A DNA stretch of 64,000 nt from Virgibacillus sp. MSP4-1 (GTDB lineage Bacteria; Bacillota; Bacilli; Bacillales; Alkalibacillaceae), in assembly GCF_010092505.1 (NCBI RefSeq), contig NZ_CP048021.1:2232001-2296000 (forward strand). The letters run 5' to 3'. Under the pieces are notes generated by a model. It ran no database searches. It had not been told where the DNA came from and saw nothing but the letters and a program-made list of their open reading frames with translations. Below are positions 8,187 to 16,017 of the stretch, piece after piece (the stretch's first letter is position 1; every line of letters starts with the position of its first letter). The position numbers were made by a program, and so were the translations under genes.

Positions 8187-10016
8187 TTAAGATCCTCTTA
8201 CTGCTAACATGTCTTTTTCTATATAAACTAAATTCATAACTTCATATTTCAGCTCATCCAGTGAGAGATTTTGAAATTGCTGCAGGAGACGATTTAGCTC
8301 TTCCCCATGTACATCCACGGTCCGTCCTACATAAATCTTTTCATAAACCGCATCCGGATGAACCTCATTTTTATTTAGGAGCTCCTCATACATCTTCTCC
8401 CCAGGACGAATACCCGAGAATTTAATCGGAATCTCCTCTTCCGTATATCCGGATAATCGAATAAGATTTTTAGCCAAGTCTACTATCTTCACAGGTTCAC
8501 CCATATCCAGGACAAAGATTTCTCCGCCTTTTGCGAGAGAACTGGCCTGAATCACCAGCCGTGAAGCTTCCGGTATGGTCATAAAGTACCGTGTCATATC
8601 CGGATGGGTAACGGTTACTGGGCCACCAGCTTCTATCTGCTTTTTAAATAACGGAATAACACTCCCGCGGCTTCCAAGCACATTTCCGAATCGAACGGCT
8701 GCGAACTTAGTTTTACTCCGTGGGTTTAAATCCTGGATGACCATTTCCGCCACACGTTTCGTTGCCCCCATGATATTGGTTGGATTAACGGCTTTATCAC
8801 TGGACACCAGCACAAACGTTTTTACACCAAAAGTATCCGCTGCTTCAGCCGCATTTTTCGTTCCAAGCACATTGTTCTTTACCGCTTCATGCGGGTTAAA
8901 TTCCATTAAAGGAACATGTTTATGAGCTGCGGCGTGATAGATAATGGTAGGCTGATAGGTTTCCACGATTTCAAACATGCGGTCCCGATCCTGCACATCA
9001 CCTATGACCGGGATAATGTCGATGTCCTCGTCAGCATAGGTTTGCTTCAGTTCCATATCAATCTTATAAATACTGAACTCTCCATGCCCGACCAGTATCA
9101 TTCTTTCAGGAGAAAACTTCATTAATTGCCGGCAGATTTCCGAGCCAATTGATCCGCCAGCTCCCGTTACCATCACTGTGTTTTGGGTGACATAATCGGA
9201 TATGGCATCAATATCGAGTTTGACAGGATCTCGTCCCAGTAAATCATCCACCTCAACGTTTTTGAGCTGTTTGACAGATACTTTCCCTGTCATCAGGTCC
9301 TCAATTTTAGGAATCATTTGTACCTTTGCGTCAGTCTCATGACATTTTGTAACAATCTTTTGTAATTCTCCATTTCGCATGGAAGGAATCGCGATGACAA
9401 TATGTTCGATATCCATGTTTTTGACTACTTTAGGTATGGATTCCACTTTCCCCACTACGGGAAGGTCAAACATCTGCATTTTTTGCTTTTTATAATCATC
9501 ATCCACGAATGCCACCGGACAGAGCTCTGAATTTTCCTGCTCATTTTTTAACTGCCGGGCAATCATCGCCCCTGCCGAACCAGCTCCGACAATCAGCGTA
9601 CGTTTCCGGTTTTTATTTTGATTGATAAATCGATCCCGGAAAATCCTCCACACAAAACGGGAGCCACCAATAAAGAGAATATGCAGCATCCACGTTACTA
9701 CAAGCGCCCGGCTGTATATGGAGAAATCATTAAATAAGTATTGAATAATAGCCGCTGAAATAATCGATAGCGTTATAGCTTTTACAATGGCGACAAGCTC
9801 GCCGACACTCGCATAGGCCCACACTTTGTTATATAACTTATAAATAAAAGCAAACAGGTGGTGGGACAAGAGCAGAGCCATCGCACTAATTAAAATCGCA
9901 TCGAGCTGCACAACACTTGTATAGGGGTAAACCACCCATGCTGCGATAAAAATCGCTGTACTGACGATAATGGAATCAAGGAGAATAAGGAATGTTAATC
10001 TGGTGCGATACGTCAT
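8187..10016 (-). CDS. Membrane-anchored UDP-GlcNAc 4,6-dehydratase (EpsC/PglF/CapD family)
   Basis: NAD-dependent 4,6-dehydratase of 609 residues. Seen: four hydrophobic segments in the first ~125 residues, a first Rossmann-like CoA-binding domain with IVGAGSAGAMIARQL (about 142-156), then the catalytic SDR domain with VTGAGGSIGSEICRQL, SSDKAVNPTNIMGATK (methionine in place of SDR tyrosine, normal here) and RFGNVLGSRGSVIPLF. It should make the 4-keto-6-deoxy substrate of the aminotransferase just downstream. AAGGAGGG precedes the ATG. Base composition is clearly richer in GC than the capE-capG block and resembles gtaB copy 1, so it looks like part of the older chromosome backbone rather than the AT-rich capsule core. 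Confidence 0.93.
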   Translation of the reverse strand: MTYRTRLTFLILLDSIIVSTAIFIAAWVVYPYTSVVQLDAILISAMALLLSHHLFAFIYKLYNKVWAYASVGELVAIVKAITLSIISAAIIQYLFNDFSIYSRALVVTWMLHILFIGGSRFVWRIFRDRFINQNKNRKRTLIVGAGSAGAMIARQLKNEQENSELCPVAFVDDDYKKQKMQMFDLPVVGKVESIPKVVKNMDIEHIVIAIPSMRNGELQKIVTKCHETDAKVQMIPKIEDLMTGKVSVKQLKNVEVDDLLGRDPVKLDIDAISDYVTQNTVMVTGAGGSIGSEICRQLMKFSPERMILVGHGEFSIYKIDMELKQTYADEDIDIIPVIGDVQDRDRMFEIVETYQPTIIYHAAAHKHVPLMEFNPHEAVKNNVLGTKNAAEAADTFGVKTFVLVSSDKAVNPTNIMGATKRVAEMVIQDLNPRSKTKFAAVRFGNVLGSRGSVIPLFKKQIEAGGPVTVTHPDMTRYFMTIPEASRLVIQASSLAKGGEIFVLDMGEPVKIVDLAKNLIRLSGYTEEEIPIKFSGIRPGEKMYEELLNKNEVHPDAVYEKIYVGRTVDVHGEELNRLLQQFQNLSLDELKYEVMNLVYIEKDMLAVRGS

Positions 10017-10059
10017 GCTGTCCCTCCTTTCTGAACATATTTTGTTTGGCGAAGAAGCC

Positions 10060-10938
10060 TTATTTTTGCGGCTCCATCACGAGTAACTCACGTAAAACTT
10101 TTTCGACATCCGTTCCAATCTCTTTATCCTGTAAAGCAAGTTCAACCGTCGTCCGAATAAACCCAAGCTTCTCCCCAACATCATACCGCTTCCCCTCAAA
10201 ATCATAAGCATAAACAAACTGATGCTCATTCAGCTGCTTAATCGCATCGGTAAGCTGAATTTCACCGCCTGCACCTTTTTCATGCTTATCCAGGAATGGG
10301 AAGATCTGCGGGGTAAGGATGTAACGTCCCATGATCGCCAAGTTGGATGGCGCGGTTCCCGGCTCTGGTTTTTCCACAAGGTCATTCACCTGATAACGGT
10401 GGCCTTCAATCGTATTTGGATCCACAATTCCGTAACGATGGGTTTCGTCATTCGCTACCTGCTGTACACCCACAACGGAGCTTTCGGTTTCTTCATATTG
10501 CTCAATCAACTGACGGAGGGCTGGTGTGTCGGCTTGTACGATATCATCCCCAAGCAATACCGCAAACGGCTCATTTCCGATGAATTTCCGTGCGCACCAA
10601 ACCGCATGGCCCAGGCCCAGCGGCTCCTTCTGACGGATATAGTGGATATCCACCTGTGCGGGCTGTTTCGTTTTTTCCAGCAGCTCGTACTTGCCTTTTT
10701 TCATCAGGTTATCCTCTAGCTCATAATTATTGTCGAAATGGTCCTCAATTGCGCGTTTGCCTTTACCGGTTACGATGATGATATCTTCAATGCCTGATTT
10801 CACCGCCTCTTCCACTATGTACTGAATGGTCGGCTTATCTACAATCGGCAGCATTTCTTTCGGCATCGCTTTTGTCGCTGGCAGGAAGCGTGTGCCCAGG
10901 CCAGCTGCTGGTATAATTGCTTTTTTGACAGTCTTCAT
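10060..10938 (-). CDS. gtaB: UTP-glucose-1-phosphate uridylyltransferase, copy 1 (GtaB/GalU)
   Basis: Makes UDP-glucose from UTP and glucose 1-phosphate for cell-envelope sugars. Seen: nucleotide loop [22 protein letters not shown] near the N-terminus, LLGDDIVQA and [20 protein letters not shown], 292 residues, standard length. The open frame runs 45 codons further upstream, but ATG 10938 has AAGGGG in front and starts at [10 protein letters not shown] like all family members, so I use it. A second gtaB at 27623-28504 is about 80-90% identical by eye, but this copy is much richer in GC. Its 5' side carries a long hairpin-rich noncoding stretch. First gene of operon B. Confidence 0.96.
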   Translation of the reverse strand: MKTVKKAIIPAAGLGTRFLPATKAMPKEMLPIVDKPTIQYIVEEAVKSGIEDIIIVTGKGKRAIEDHFDNNYELEDNLMKKGKYELLEKTKQPAQVDIHYIRQKEPLGLGHAVWCARKFIGNEPFAVLLGDDIVQADTPALRQLIEQYEETESSVVGVQQVANDETHRYGIVDPNTIEGHRYQVNDLVEKPEPGTAPSNLAIMGRYILTPQIFPFLDKHEKGAGGEIQLTDAIKQLNEHQFVYAYDFEGKRYDVGEKLGFIRTTVELALQDKEIGTDVEKVLRELLVMEPQK

Positions 10939-10965
10939 CTCGTATTTCCCCTTCCAGATTTTGAT

Positions 10966-11018
10966 TAAATGGTCAACGGAAAACCACGTGATCATCATGG
11001 CCTTTCGTTGACCATTTA
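10966..11018 (-). repeat. Long hairpin in front of gtaB copy 1
   Basis: Perfect inverted repeat with arms TAAATGGTCAACG (10966-10978) and its complement (11006-11018); pairing can continue inward past a G-U pair. It ends 28 bases before the gtaB start codon and about 16 before the ribosome site. No U-run follows on either strand, so it is not a standard terminator; an mRNA-stability or regulatory hairpin is more likely. Confidence 0.6.
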
Positions 11019-11054
11019 TTTCCTCTACTATCCTTCTATATCTGTTCGAACCAT

Positions 11055-11200
11055 TTTGACAAATTGTGGGCATCGAACCCGAACCTCACACCATTCCCTT
11101 GCGACGGGCGCTAAGGTGAACATTGGTTTCACCCACAGAATGGCCGAGTGCCTCCGTTGATAGGGGTAAGGAGACATTACCCGCTTAATGATGGTTTCTA
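11055..11200 (-). ncRNA. Candidate structured RNA element in the gtaB leader, unidentified
   Basis: On the minus strand this block can form a closing stem CCATTC/GAATGG around two inner stems, GGTGAA/TTCACC and CCC/GGG, plus a separate GGGTAA/TTACCC hairpin at its 5' side. A TGTGGG segment can instead pair with CCCACA downstream, so two mutually exclusive folds are possible, as in regulatory leaders. It matches no riboswitch consensus I know (checked by eye against T-box, SAM, ydaO, M-box, THF, yybP). This is inference from complementarity only. Confidence 0.3.
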
Positions 11201-11248
11201 CGTTTGTTATCAATCGTAAGTGTTAACCTATCCAAAATCCAAAAGAAA

Positions 11249-11306
11249 AGGATACCCGGGAACGGACAACACACACTCAGGGTGTATGCTGACGGTTGGG
11301 TATCCT
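11249..11306. repeat. Hairpin with 9-bp arms in the gtaB leader
   Basis: Arms AGGATACCC (11249-11257) and GGGTATCCT (11298-11306), with an inner short ACAC/GTGT pairing. No U-run follows on the minus strand. Part of the structured stretch between gtaB copy 1 and ywqE. Confidence 0.45.
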
Positions 11307-11317
11307 CGATCATGTTG

Positions 11318-11441
11318 ATATAGACATAAGGGCTTGCGCTTTTTAGGCAACTCAAAAATCACCTTGGATGGCAGGCAGAAAATTCCGTCGAATCCCGTAA
11401 TCTCCCCAAACGCCCGCTTCTCTGGTGTTATGTGTCTATAT
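11318..11441. repeat. Stem-enclosed block, possible degenerate Bacillaceae dispersed repeat
   Basis: Arms ATATAGACATAA (11318-11329) and TTATGTGTCTATAT (11428-11441) pair with a 2-base bulge. The interior holds GCAGAAAATTCCGTCG (11375-11390), which recurs exactly at 54011-54026, and an AAAAAGCGCAAGCCC segment on the minus strand. Both recall a dispersed repeat I know from Bacillaceae genomes, but I cannot confirm the family without a search. Confidence 0.35.
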
Positions 11442-11542
11442 GCTGTTTTGGAATGGTATGACGCTAACTTTTTCTCTCTATATTTTTATTTATTATGATT
11501 AGAAGAAATTCAGTTTGTCTACAATGCTATCCTCTCTGACCA

Positions 11543-11661
11543 GCAGTTGAAATACACGGAGACTCCTGCGGGAAGAGTGAGACAGGTGAAACCCACAGCG
11601 AGGTACGCGTGATGAGGAGGCTCACCGCTCACCCGCGGAAAGCAGAGTGTATTTCAACTGC
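11543..11661. repeat. REP-like palindromic element with 15-bp terminal inverted repeats
   Basis: Perfect 15-bp ends GCAGTTGAAATACAC (11543-11557) and its complement (11647-11661) enclose a GC-rich core with CTCCTGCGGGA, GGTGAAACCCACAGCG and GAGGAGGCTCACCGC. From memory this resembles a short intergenic repeat found many times in Bacillaceae genomes. It carries no ORF. It lies between the ywqE stop and the gtaB leader, where it could cap or terminate the ywqE transcript. Confidence 0.7.
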
Positions 11662-11699
11662 GATGGCTAAAGCACTGCACTACTTGTAAACAAACCACT

Positions 11700-12473
11700 C
11701 TATTTTTTTAACAGGCCAAAGAATTTTTTCTGTGTAATTCGATGCGGCTGATCCCCAACAACCGCCTGGCCTTCCATTAATCTCTCTGTATTTTCCATCA
11801 ACTGAAAAACCATTTCATTGCCGAATGTCTTTTTAATGTGCTCGTAAGCTTCCAGTAAGTGAAATCCTCGTGATGTGGTGTTATGAGCATCGGAGGCGAC
11901 GAAATGGGTAAGGTTTGCTTCCAGAATATCTTTTGTGAATTTCTGGATTTTTTTGCCGAATTTGCCGGTTGCGCTTGCTGCGGTTACCTGAGTGAGTGCG
12001 CCGCTTTTGACGAGACTGTATAACTGATCCGGTTTCTGTATAAGGGCGGAATTCCGCTCAGGATGCACGATCACCGGTGTGTAGCCGGCCACTTGCATAT
12101 CAAAGAATAGTTGGTTGGTATAGTGCGGTACATGATTGGATGGAAGTTCGACAAAGACGTATTTACTGGCAGCATTTAGTGGCAGGATCTCATTTCTCTC
12201 TAATCGTTCCACCATATCCCCATTGATCCGCGTCTCGTGCCCGGGAACTATGGTAACTGGTATATTTTCATCCTCAAGTGCTTCATTTAATGCTTGTACA
12301 GCTACTTCCACTTCATGTCCCGTATTATTATATCTCCCGTCCAGATGATGCGGTGTTGCGACAATGGTGTAAATCCCATCCTTCGCAGCCTTCTGAGCCA
12401 TTTTCATGCTCTCAGCCACCGATTTCGACCCATCATCGAGATTGGGGAGAATGTGACAATGAATGTCAATCAT
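11700..12473 (-). CDS. ywqE: PHP-family tyrosine-protein phosphatase (YwqE/CapC/CpsB)
   Basis: Metal-dependent phosphatase that removes phosphate from the tyrosine cluster of the partner kinase and so sets polymer synthesis. Seen: IDIHCHILPNLDDGS at the N-terminus (metal ligands H and H), TPHH, PGHETR, VHPERN and ASDAHN, the full set of PHP metal motifs, in 257 residues, normal for YwqE. The start is set to ATG 12473, which has AAGGGG eight bases upstream and begins MIDIHCHIL; the open frame reaches 12491. It is separated from the kinase gene by a terminator and its own possible promoter, whereas ywqC-ywqD-ywqE are often one operon. GC-richer than the capsule core. Confidence 0.93.
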   Translation of the reverse strand: MIDIHCHILPNLDDGSKSVAESMKMAQKAAKDGIYTIVATPHHLDGRYNNTGHEVEVAVQALNEALEDENIPVTIVPGHETRINGDMVERLERNEILPLNAASKYVFVELPSNHVPHYTNQLFFDMQVAGYTPVIVHPERNSALIQKPDQLYSLVKSGALTQVTAASATGKFGKKIQKFTKDILEANLTHFVASDAHNTTSRGFHLLEAYEHIKKTFGNEMVFQLMENTERLMEGQAVVGDQPHRITQKKFFGLLKK

Positions 12474-12773
12474 ACTCGTTCCCCTTTCCATTCCAAAACT
12501 AAACGTACATTTTAATGAACAGGTACTATTTTACCACTGGTTTCCATAATTTGAAAGGGGAGAAAATTCTGTTGTTTTGTATAATTTTAATATTTTCTGT
12601 CAATTTTTCTATATACTTATCCTAATAAAAATATATTCCGAATGCAATGATTCATATCACATGAAGTTGATTTTTTGAAACTAAATACAAATATTACACT
12701 TTTGCTATTCATAATTTCACATTCAATTACCCTAAAAAATGATGAATTAGATAGGGTATAGTACTATAGCATA
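12474..12773 (-). other. Intergenic stretch between kinase terminator and ywqE
   Basis: AT-rich, no ORF of note. It holds one promoter-like pair on the minus strand, listed separately, and the ywqE ribosome site. I see nothing else. Confidence 0.6.
12576..12603 (-). promoter_or_regulatory. Possible sigma-A promoter for ywqE
   Basis: Minus-strand TTGACA (12603-12598), 16-base spacer, TACAAA (12581-12576). The -35 is perfect, the -10 weak. It lies about 100 bases before the ywqE start and downstream of the ywqD terminator, which is where an own promoter is needed. Confidence 0.4.
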
Positions 12774-12810
12774 TTAAAAAACCATAATCTACTTGGAATA
12801 GATTATGGTT
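12774..12810 (-). terminator. Rho-independent terminator after ywqD
   Basis: Perfect 12-bp stem AACCATAATCTA / TAGATTATGGTT (12780-12791 with 12799-12810), followed on the minus strand by six U residues. It starts 9 bases after the kinase stop codon. Confidence 0.9.
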
Positions 12811-12818
12811 CAAAGTGC

Positions 12819-13529
12819 TTATTTACTTCCCCCGTAATAATAATAGTAGCTGCTTTCCTTTACTTCCCGATCATTTAGGACCACGCCTAAAACATTCGCA
12901 TGTACCTGCTCAAGCTGTTCCTTTGATTTAACAGCAGCTTCCCGCTCCGCTGTTTTACTTCTGACTACTAATAGCGCACCATCACATTCTTTGGCAATAA
13001 TGGATGGATCCGTTACCGCTAATACAGGTGGTGTATCAAAAATGATAAGGTCATAGAGTTCCTTAGCCTCCTGTATATATTGCTGCATGCGCTTGGAGCT
13101 TAGAATTTCAGATGGATTCGGAGGGATTGGACCGCACGTCGCTACATCTAAATTAGGCACTTCCGTTTGGGAAACGGTTGCCTCCAGGCTTGCATCCCCA
13201 ATCAGATAGTTGCTTAGACCCGTCGTATTATCCACTTGGAATGTGTAATGGACAGTCGGCTTTCGTAAATCCGCATCGACAAGCAGGACTTTCTTACCCT
13301 GCTGAGCAAACACGACGGCCACATTCGCGGTGGTTAAAGATTTACCTTCTGAAGGTCCCGATGATGTGATGACCAATGTCTGCAGTTCACGATCTACACT
13401 CGCAAACTGTAAATTGGTACGTATGGAACGGTATTGTTCTGAAATCGGTGACTTCGGATTTCTATGGGCAATAATTTGCCGGATTCGCTCATTAAAACGT
13501 TTCTTTTTACGCGCCAAAGGTTCCACCAC
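12819..13529 (-). CDS. ywqD: BY-type tyrosine kinase (YwqD/CapB/CpsD)
   Basis: Bacterial tyrosine autokinase that with its membrane modulator controls chain length and export of the polymer. Seen: ISEQYRSIRTNLQFA (the RK-type helix), Walker A SSGPSEGKSLTTANVA, Walker A' VLLVDADLRKP, Walker B LIIFDTPPV, and a C-terminal autophosphorylation cluster SSYYYYYGGSK with five consecutive tyrosines. 236 residues, normal. Start is GTG 13529; a stop lies seven codons upstream in frame and no ATG is near. The ribosome site is weak, and the gene overlaps the modulator gene by 23 bases, so translational coupling is likely. Confidence 0.95.
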   Translation of the reverse strand: MVEPLARKKKRFNERIRQIIAHRNPKSPISEQYRSIRTNLQFASVDRELQTLVITSSGPSEGKSLTTANVAVVFAQQGKKVLLVDADLRKPTVHYTFQVDNTTGLSNYLIGDASLEATVSQTEVPNLDVATCGPIPPNPSEILSSKRMQQYIQEAKELYDLIIFDTPPVLAVTDPSIIAKECDGALLVVRSKTAEREAAVKSKEQLEQVHANVLGVVLNDREVKESSYYYYYGGSK

Positions 13530-14265
13530 GCTTTCTGTCCATTCTTAAGCTCGGCTTTCTAGCACCAGCAGGGCGAATATCCTCGTCCTTAATTTGTGCT
13601 ACAACTCCCAATACAGGAAGACCGAGATGATTTTCCACATCTTCCTCTGTTTTAATCGTATTGTCCAGATACTCAAGCAGGAAGGCCAGTCCAACACCGA
13701 TCATCGCTCCAAGTACCAAGGCGATGGCGATGTTCAAGACTGGGTTTGGCTTGACAGGCTGTGGATCAGCTGGCATCTGGGCTTCGGATAAAATCTGGAC
13801 ATTATCCACGTTTAAAAGAACGGGAACCTGGTCCTGGAATACCGAAACAATAGTGTTGGCAAGCTGTGTTGCAAGCTCCGGATCAGGATCCTGAACGACG
13901 ATATTTACCACTTGTGAATTTTCAGCACTGTTCACCTGGATTTTTTTCTCAAGCGCCCCTGCTGTTATGTCGAGGTTCAACTCTTCCACAACATTATCCA
14001 GGATGGCAGGGCTTTTTATAATCACGTTGTACGTATTGATCAATTCAACGTTGGTTCTTATGTCGTTCACATTATATTCCGATTCACTATTTTGCGACGA
14101 CTGCTGGTTTACGATAAATTGTGAGGATGATTGATAAACTGGTGTAAGAACAAAATAACTAATAATGGCAGCGATAAACGCAGCAAAGAATGTAATCGAT
14201 AGAATCAAGAGCATATGCTTTTTTAACGTCTGATAGATTTCTTTCAATGAAATGGTTTCTTCCAT
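13507..14265 (-). CDS. ywqC: Wzz-domain kinase modulator and chain-length protein (YwqC/CapA)
   Basis: Membrane protein that activates the tyrosine kinase and sets polysaccharide chain length. Seen: N-terminal Wzz segment (EETISLKEIYQTLKKHML) with a first membrane helix (about residues 18-38), extracellular part, PADPQPVKPNP proline-rich motif, a second membrane helix and a cytoplasmic tail (RKPSLRMDRKRGG) that would touch the kinase. I start at ATG 14265 (252 residues, like YwqC); the open frame goes to 14334 and adds unrelated residues. GGGAGG lies 14 bases upstream, a little far; an in-frame GTG five codons earlier is too close to it. Confidence 0.93.
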   Translation of the reverse strand: MEETISLKEIYQTLKKHMLLILSITFFAAFIAAIISYFVLTPVYQSSSQFIVNQQSSQNSESEYNVNDIRTNVELINTYNVIIKSPAILDNVVEELNLDITAGALEKKIQVNSAENSQVVNIVVQDPDPELATQLANTIVSVFQDQVPVLLNVDNVQILSEAQMPADPQPVKPNPVLNIAIALVLGAMIGVGLAFLLEYLDNTIKTEEDVENHLGLPVLGVVAQIKDEDIRPAGARKPSLRMDRKRGGTFGA

Positions 14266-14339
14266 TTTGCTCGTAGGCACCTCCCGATGAAGTACGATAT
14301 TAATCGACAGTATTTTACTTATATTGTTAAACATTAATA

Positions 14340-14368
14340 ACTATATCATAGAATTTAGTATTAGGTAA
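14340..14368 (-). promoter_or_regulatory. Likely sigma-A promoter for ywqC-ywqD
   Basis: Minus-strand TTACCT (14368-14363), 17-base spacer, TATAGT (14345-14340). Start of transcription would fall near 14333, giving a leader of about 70 bases. A second AT-rich TATAAT lies further upstream. Confidence 0.5.
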
Positions 14369-14422
14369 TGATTTTGTAGAATTATAAATTGAAATATATG
14401 GAGTTTTTCATAAACATTAAAC

Positions 14423-14455
14423 AACCTCTTATAAACATTTAAGTTATAAGAGGTT
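14423..14455 (-). terminator. Hairpin, possible end of the 28504-14548 operon
   Basis: Perfect 12-bp stem AACCTCTTATAA / TTATAAGAGGTT (14423-14434 with 14444-14455), about 90 bases after the sulfotransferase stop. The minus-strand flank is U-rich (GTTGTTTAATGTTT) but has no clean U-run, so termination is likely but not certain. It separates operon A from ywqC. Confidence 0.5.
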
Positions 14456-14547
14456 GGGACATTAAACTATACAATTATTATAAACAAATGCATTAAAAAT
14501 GTCATATAAATTAGTTTGTTACCAGTTTACGCAAAATTTTAAAAAAA

Positions 14548-15378
14548 TCACTTTAATAAATAAGGATACTTATAATACTCTTTAAAATTTAAATTGCTTT
14601 CTATATACTGTTTTTTATCATTAGATAATTTATCATAACGATTTGTTTTCTTCATTGAAGAAAAATTCTCACTCTTCCAAACCTCATGTTTCCTTACAAG
14701 GTCTTTTGTAGCATTTCGATAATTTAACATGTGAGAATCATATTCTATACCAATAAAGTTACAAAGGATATTTAATATATATTCAGGACTCTCTAATAGC
14801 TCCTCGTATCTAATCCCTATATGATTATCTTTATTTCTTATCCATTCTAAACTAATTTGTAAATCATTATTCCACCGTTCTACACAATCCTCCAAAGTTC
14901 TTTTTCCCCATACTTCCGGATGCTTATTAGCAACTTCATGCATTGAGGCCACAACATTTTTTCCATCACGCAAAATGTGTATGAATTTAACATTTTGCAC
15001 CATATTGTTTATAAAATTTAAATGATGAAGATGAGGCGGTGTCTTTTCTATCCATCCTTCAAAATTATTTCTTTCAGAGTATTGATCTAACACATGAATA
15101 AAGTCTTTTGTCCATGAACCAGCTGTTCTAAGTTTTCTATTTTCTTGAATTTGTTTTATAAGATCTTCATCAATGTTGTTGTCATAGAAGAACTTTACAA
15201 TATTATTCTTCAATTCCATCTTAGGCAAATATACTTTATCATTAGTTAAGAGGTTGTGAAAATTTTTATCAAAAAAGTGACTTTCAGTAAAACCCACTAA
15301 CTGAGGATGTGAAGCCAACATACTTTGTAATAAGGTTGTACCTGATCTAGCACAGCCTACAATGAATATCCTGTTCAT
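14548..15378 (-). CDS. PAPS-dependent sulfotransferase (2 of 5)
   Basis: Predicted cytosolic carbohydrate sulfotransferase, 276 residues. Seen: phosphosulfate loop GCARSGTTLLQSML (8-21), 3'-phosphate motif HILRDGKNVVAS with R137 (134-145), WIEKTPPHLHHL (109-120) and IRYEELLESPE. The pattern differs in detail from the other four in the window, so these are not recent copies. AAGGAG lies 10 bases before the ATG. It is the last gene of operon A, behind the acyltransferase and flippase genes, which fits a late decoration step. Donor PAPS is known for the family; the acceptor is unknown. Confidence 0.9.
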   Translation of the reverse strand: MNRIFIVGCARSGTTLLQSMLASHPQLVGFTESHFFDKNFHNLLTNDKVYLPKMELKNNIVKFFYDNNIDEDLIKQIQENRKLRTAGSWTKDFIHVLDQYSERNNFEGWIEKTPPHLHHLNFINNMVQNVKFIHILRDGKNVVASMHEVANKHPEVWGKRTLEDCVERWNNDLQISLEWIRNKDNHIGIRYEELLESPEYILNILCNFIGIEYDSHMLNYRNATKDLVRKHEVWKSENFSSMKKTNRYDKLSNDKKQYIESNLNFKEYYKYPYLLK

Positions 15379-15447
15379 TAAAACTTAATCTCCTTTTTTA
15401 TTCATATTAACTAAAAATCTAGATACAAGATACAAATATAAAAGAAG

Positions 15448-16017
15448 TTATTGTAGAGGCTTCCCCTGCTTACCACCAAACGCCCGTTGGATTTTAAGTC
15501 TTTCATAATGGTTCACATCCCTGCTATTTATTTTTGTAGACAGGTGCGCGCCATAAATGCCACACTTGTCAACAACACCACTAACAACAGCCCCAGCACC
15601 TATTATTGCACCTTCTTTTATATGTGTTCCGGGTAAAATAACAACATTTATGCCAATCCAAACATTTTCCTCAATAAGTACTTTTCTAAACTTATGTGTT
15701 TTATCGTAGGGTAACAATTCTCCTTCGTAGTTATGGTTATGAGTATATATAACTACATTCCGGGAAATATGTGTATTATCACCAATGTAAAGGCCGCCTT
15801 CAGCTCTTATATAAGCATTGTTTCCGATATGAACATTATTACCAACTGTTATCTCTTGGATTCCTGTTATCTGACTAATACCATTAAAATATACACCTCT
15901 TCCTATATTTTTCATTTTTCTTTTGTAAAAGTTTTGAAGGTAAAGATGAATTAATTTGTTCATTATCTTTTTTATCTTAAACAACAATTTACCTAAAAAG
16001 ACTAATATACTTATCAT
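15448..16017 (-). CDS. Left-handed beta-helix acyltransferase (probable sugar O-acetyltransferase)
   Basis: Hexapeptide-repeat acetyltransferase of 189 residues. Seen: successive turns ISQITGIQEITVGNNVHIGNNAYIRAEG broken into hexads, the active-site histidines in YTHNHNYEG, and IGINVVILPGTHIKEGAIIGAGAVV near the C-terminus. This is the CapH/maltose-acetyltransferase-like branch, not the PglD/EpsM branch that acts on amino sugars, so it probably O-acetylates the repeat unit. AGGAGG precedes the ATG; it overlaps the flippase stop by 4 bases (ATGA). An N-terminal hydrophobic stretch (ISILVFLGKLLFKIKKIM) may tie it to the membrane. Confidence 0.87.
   Translation of the reverse strand: MISILVFLGKLLFKIKKIMNKLIHLYLQNFYKRKMKNIGRGVYFNGISQITGIQEITVGNNVHIGNNAYIRAEGGLYIGDNTHISRNVVIYTHNHNYEGELLPYDKTHKFRKVLIEENVWIGINVVILPGTHIKEGAIIGAGAVVSGVVDKCGIYGAHLSTKINSRDVNHYERLKIQRAFGGKQGKPLQ

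Larger units (their letters stand above)
10939..11699 (-). other. 761-base noncoding stretch: hairpin-rich leader of gtaB copy 1 plus a REP-like palindrome
   Basis: No convincing ORF on either strand. From left to right: a 13-bp perfect inverted repeat just upstream of the gtaB start; a folded block at about 11055-11200; a hairpin with arms 11249-11257 and 11298-11306; a block closed by arms 11318-11329 and 11428-11441; an AT-rich stretch that could hold a promoter; and a 15-bp-armed palindromic element at 11543-11661. Transcription on the minus strand would give gtaB a leader of several hundred bases. I could not match it to a known riboswitch by eye. Confidence 0.6.

Noticed and set aside
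10222-10719. 165-codon plus-strand frame opposite gtaB copy 1
   Set aside because: Antisense shadow of a strongly conserved gene; GC-rich codons keep the frame open and no ribosome site is present.
11055-11080. tRNA T-arm-like GGGTTCGATGCCC on the minus strand
   Set aside because: No acceptor, D or anticodon arm can be built around it; chance or part of the leader structure.
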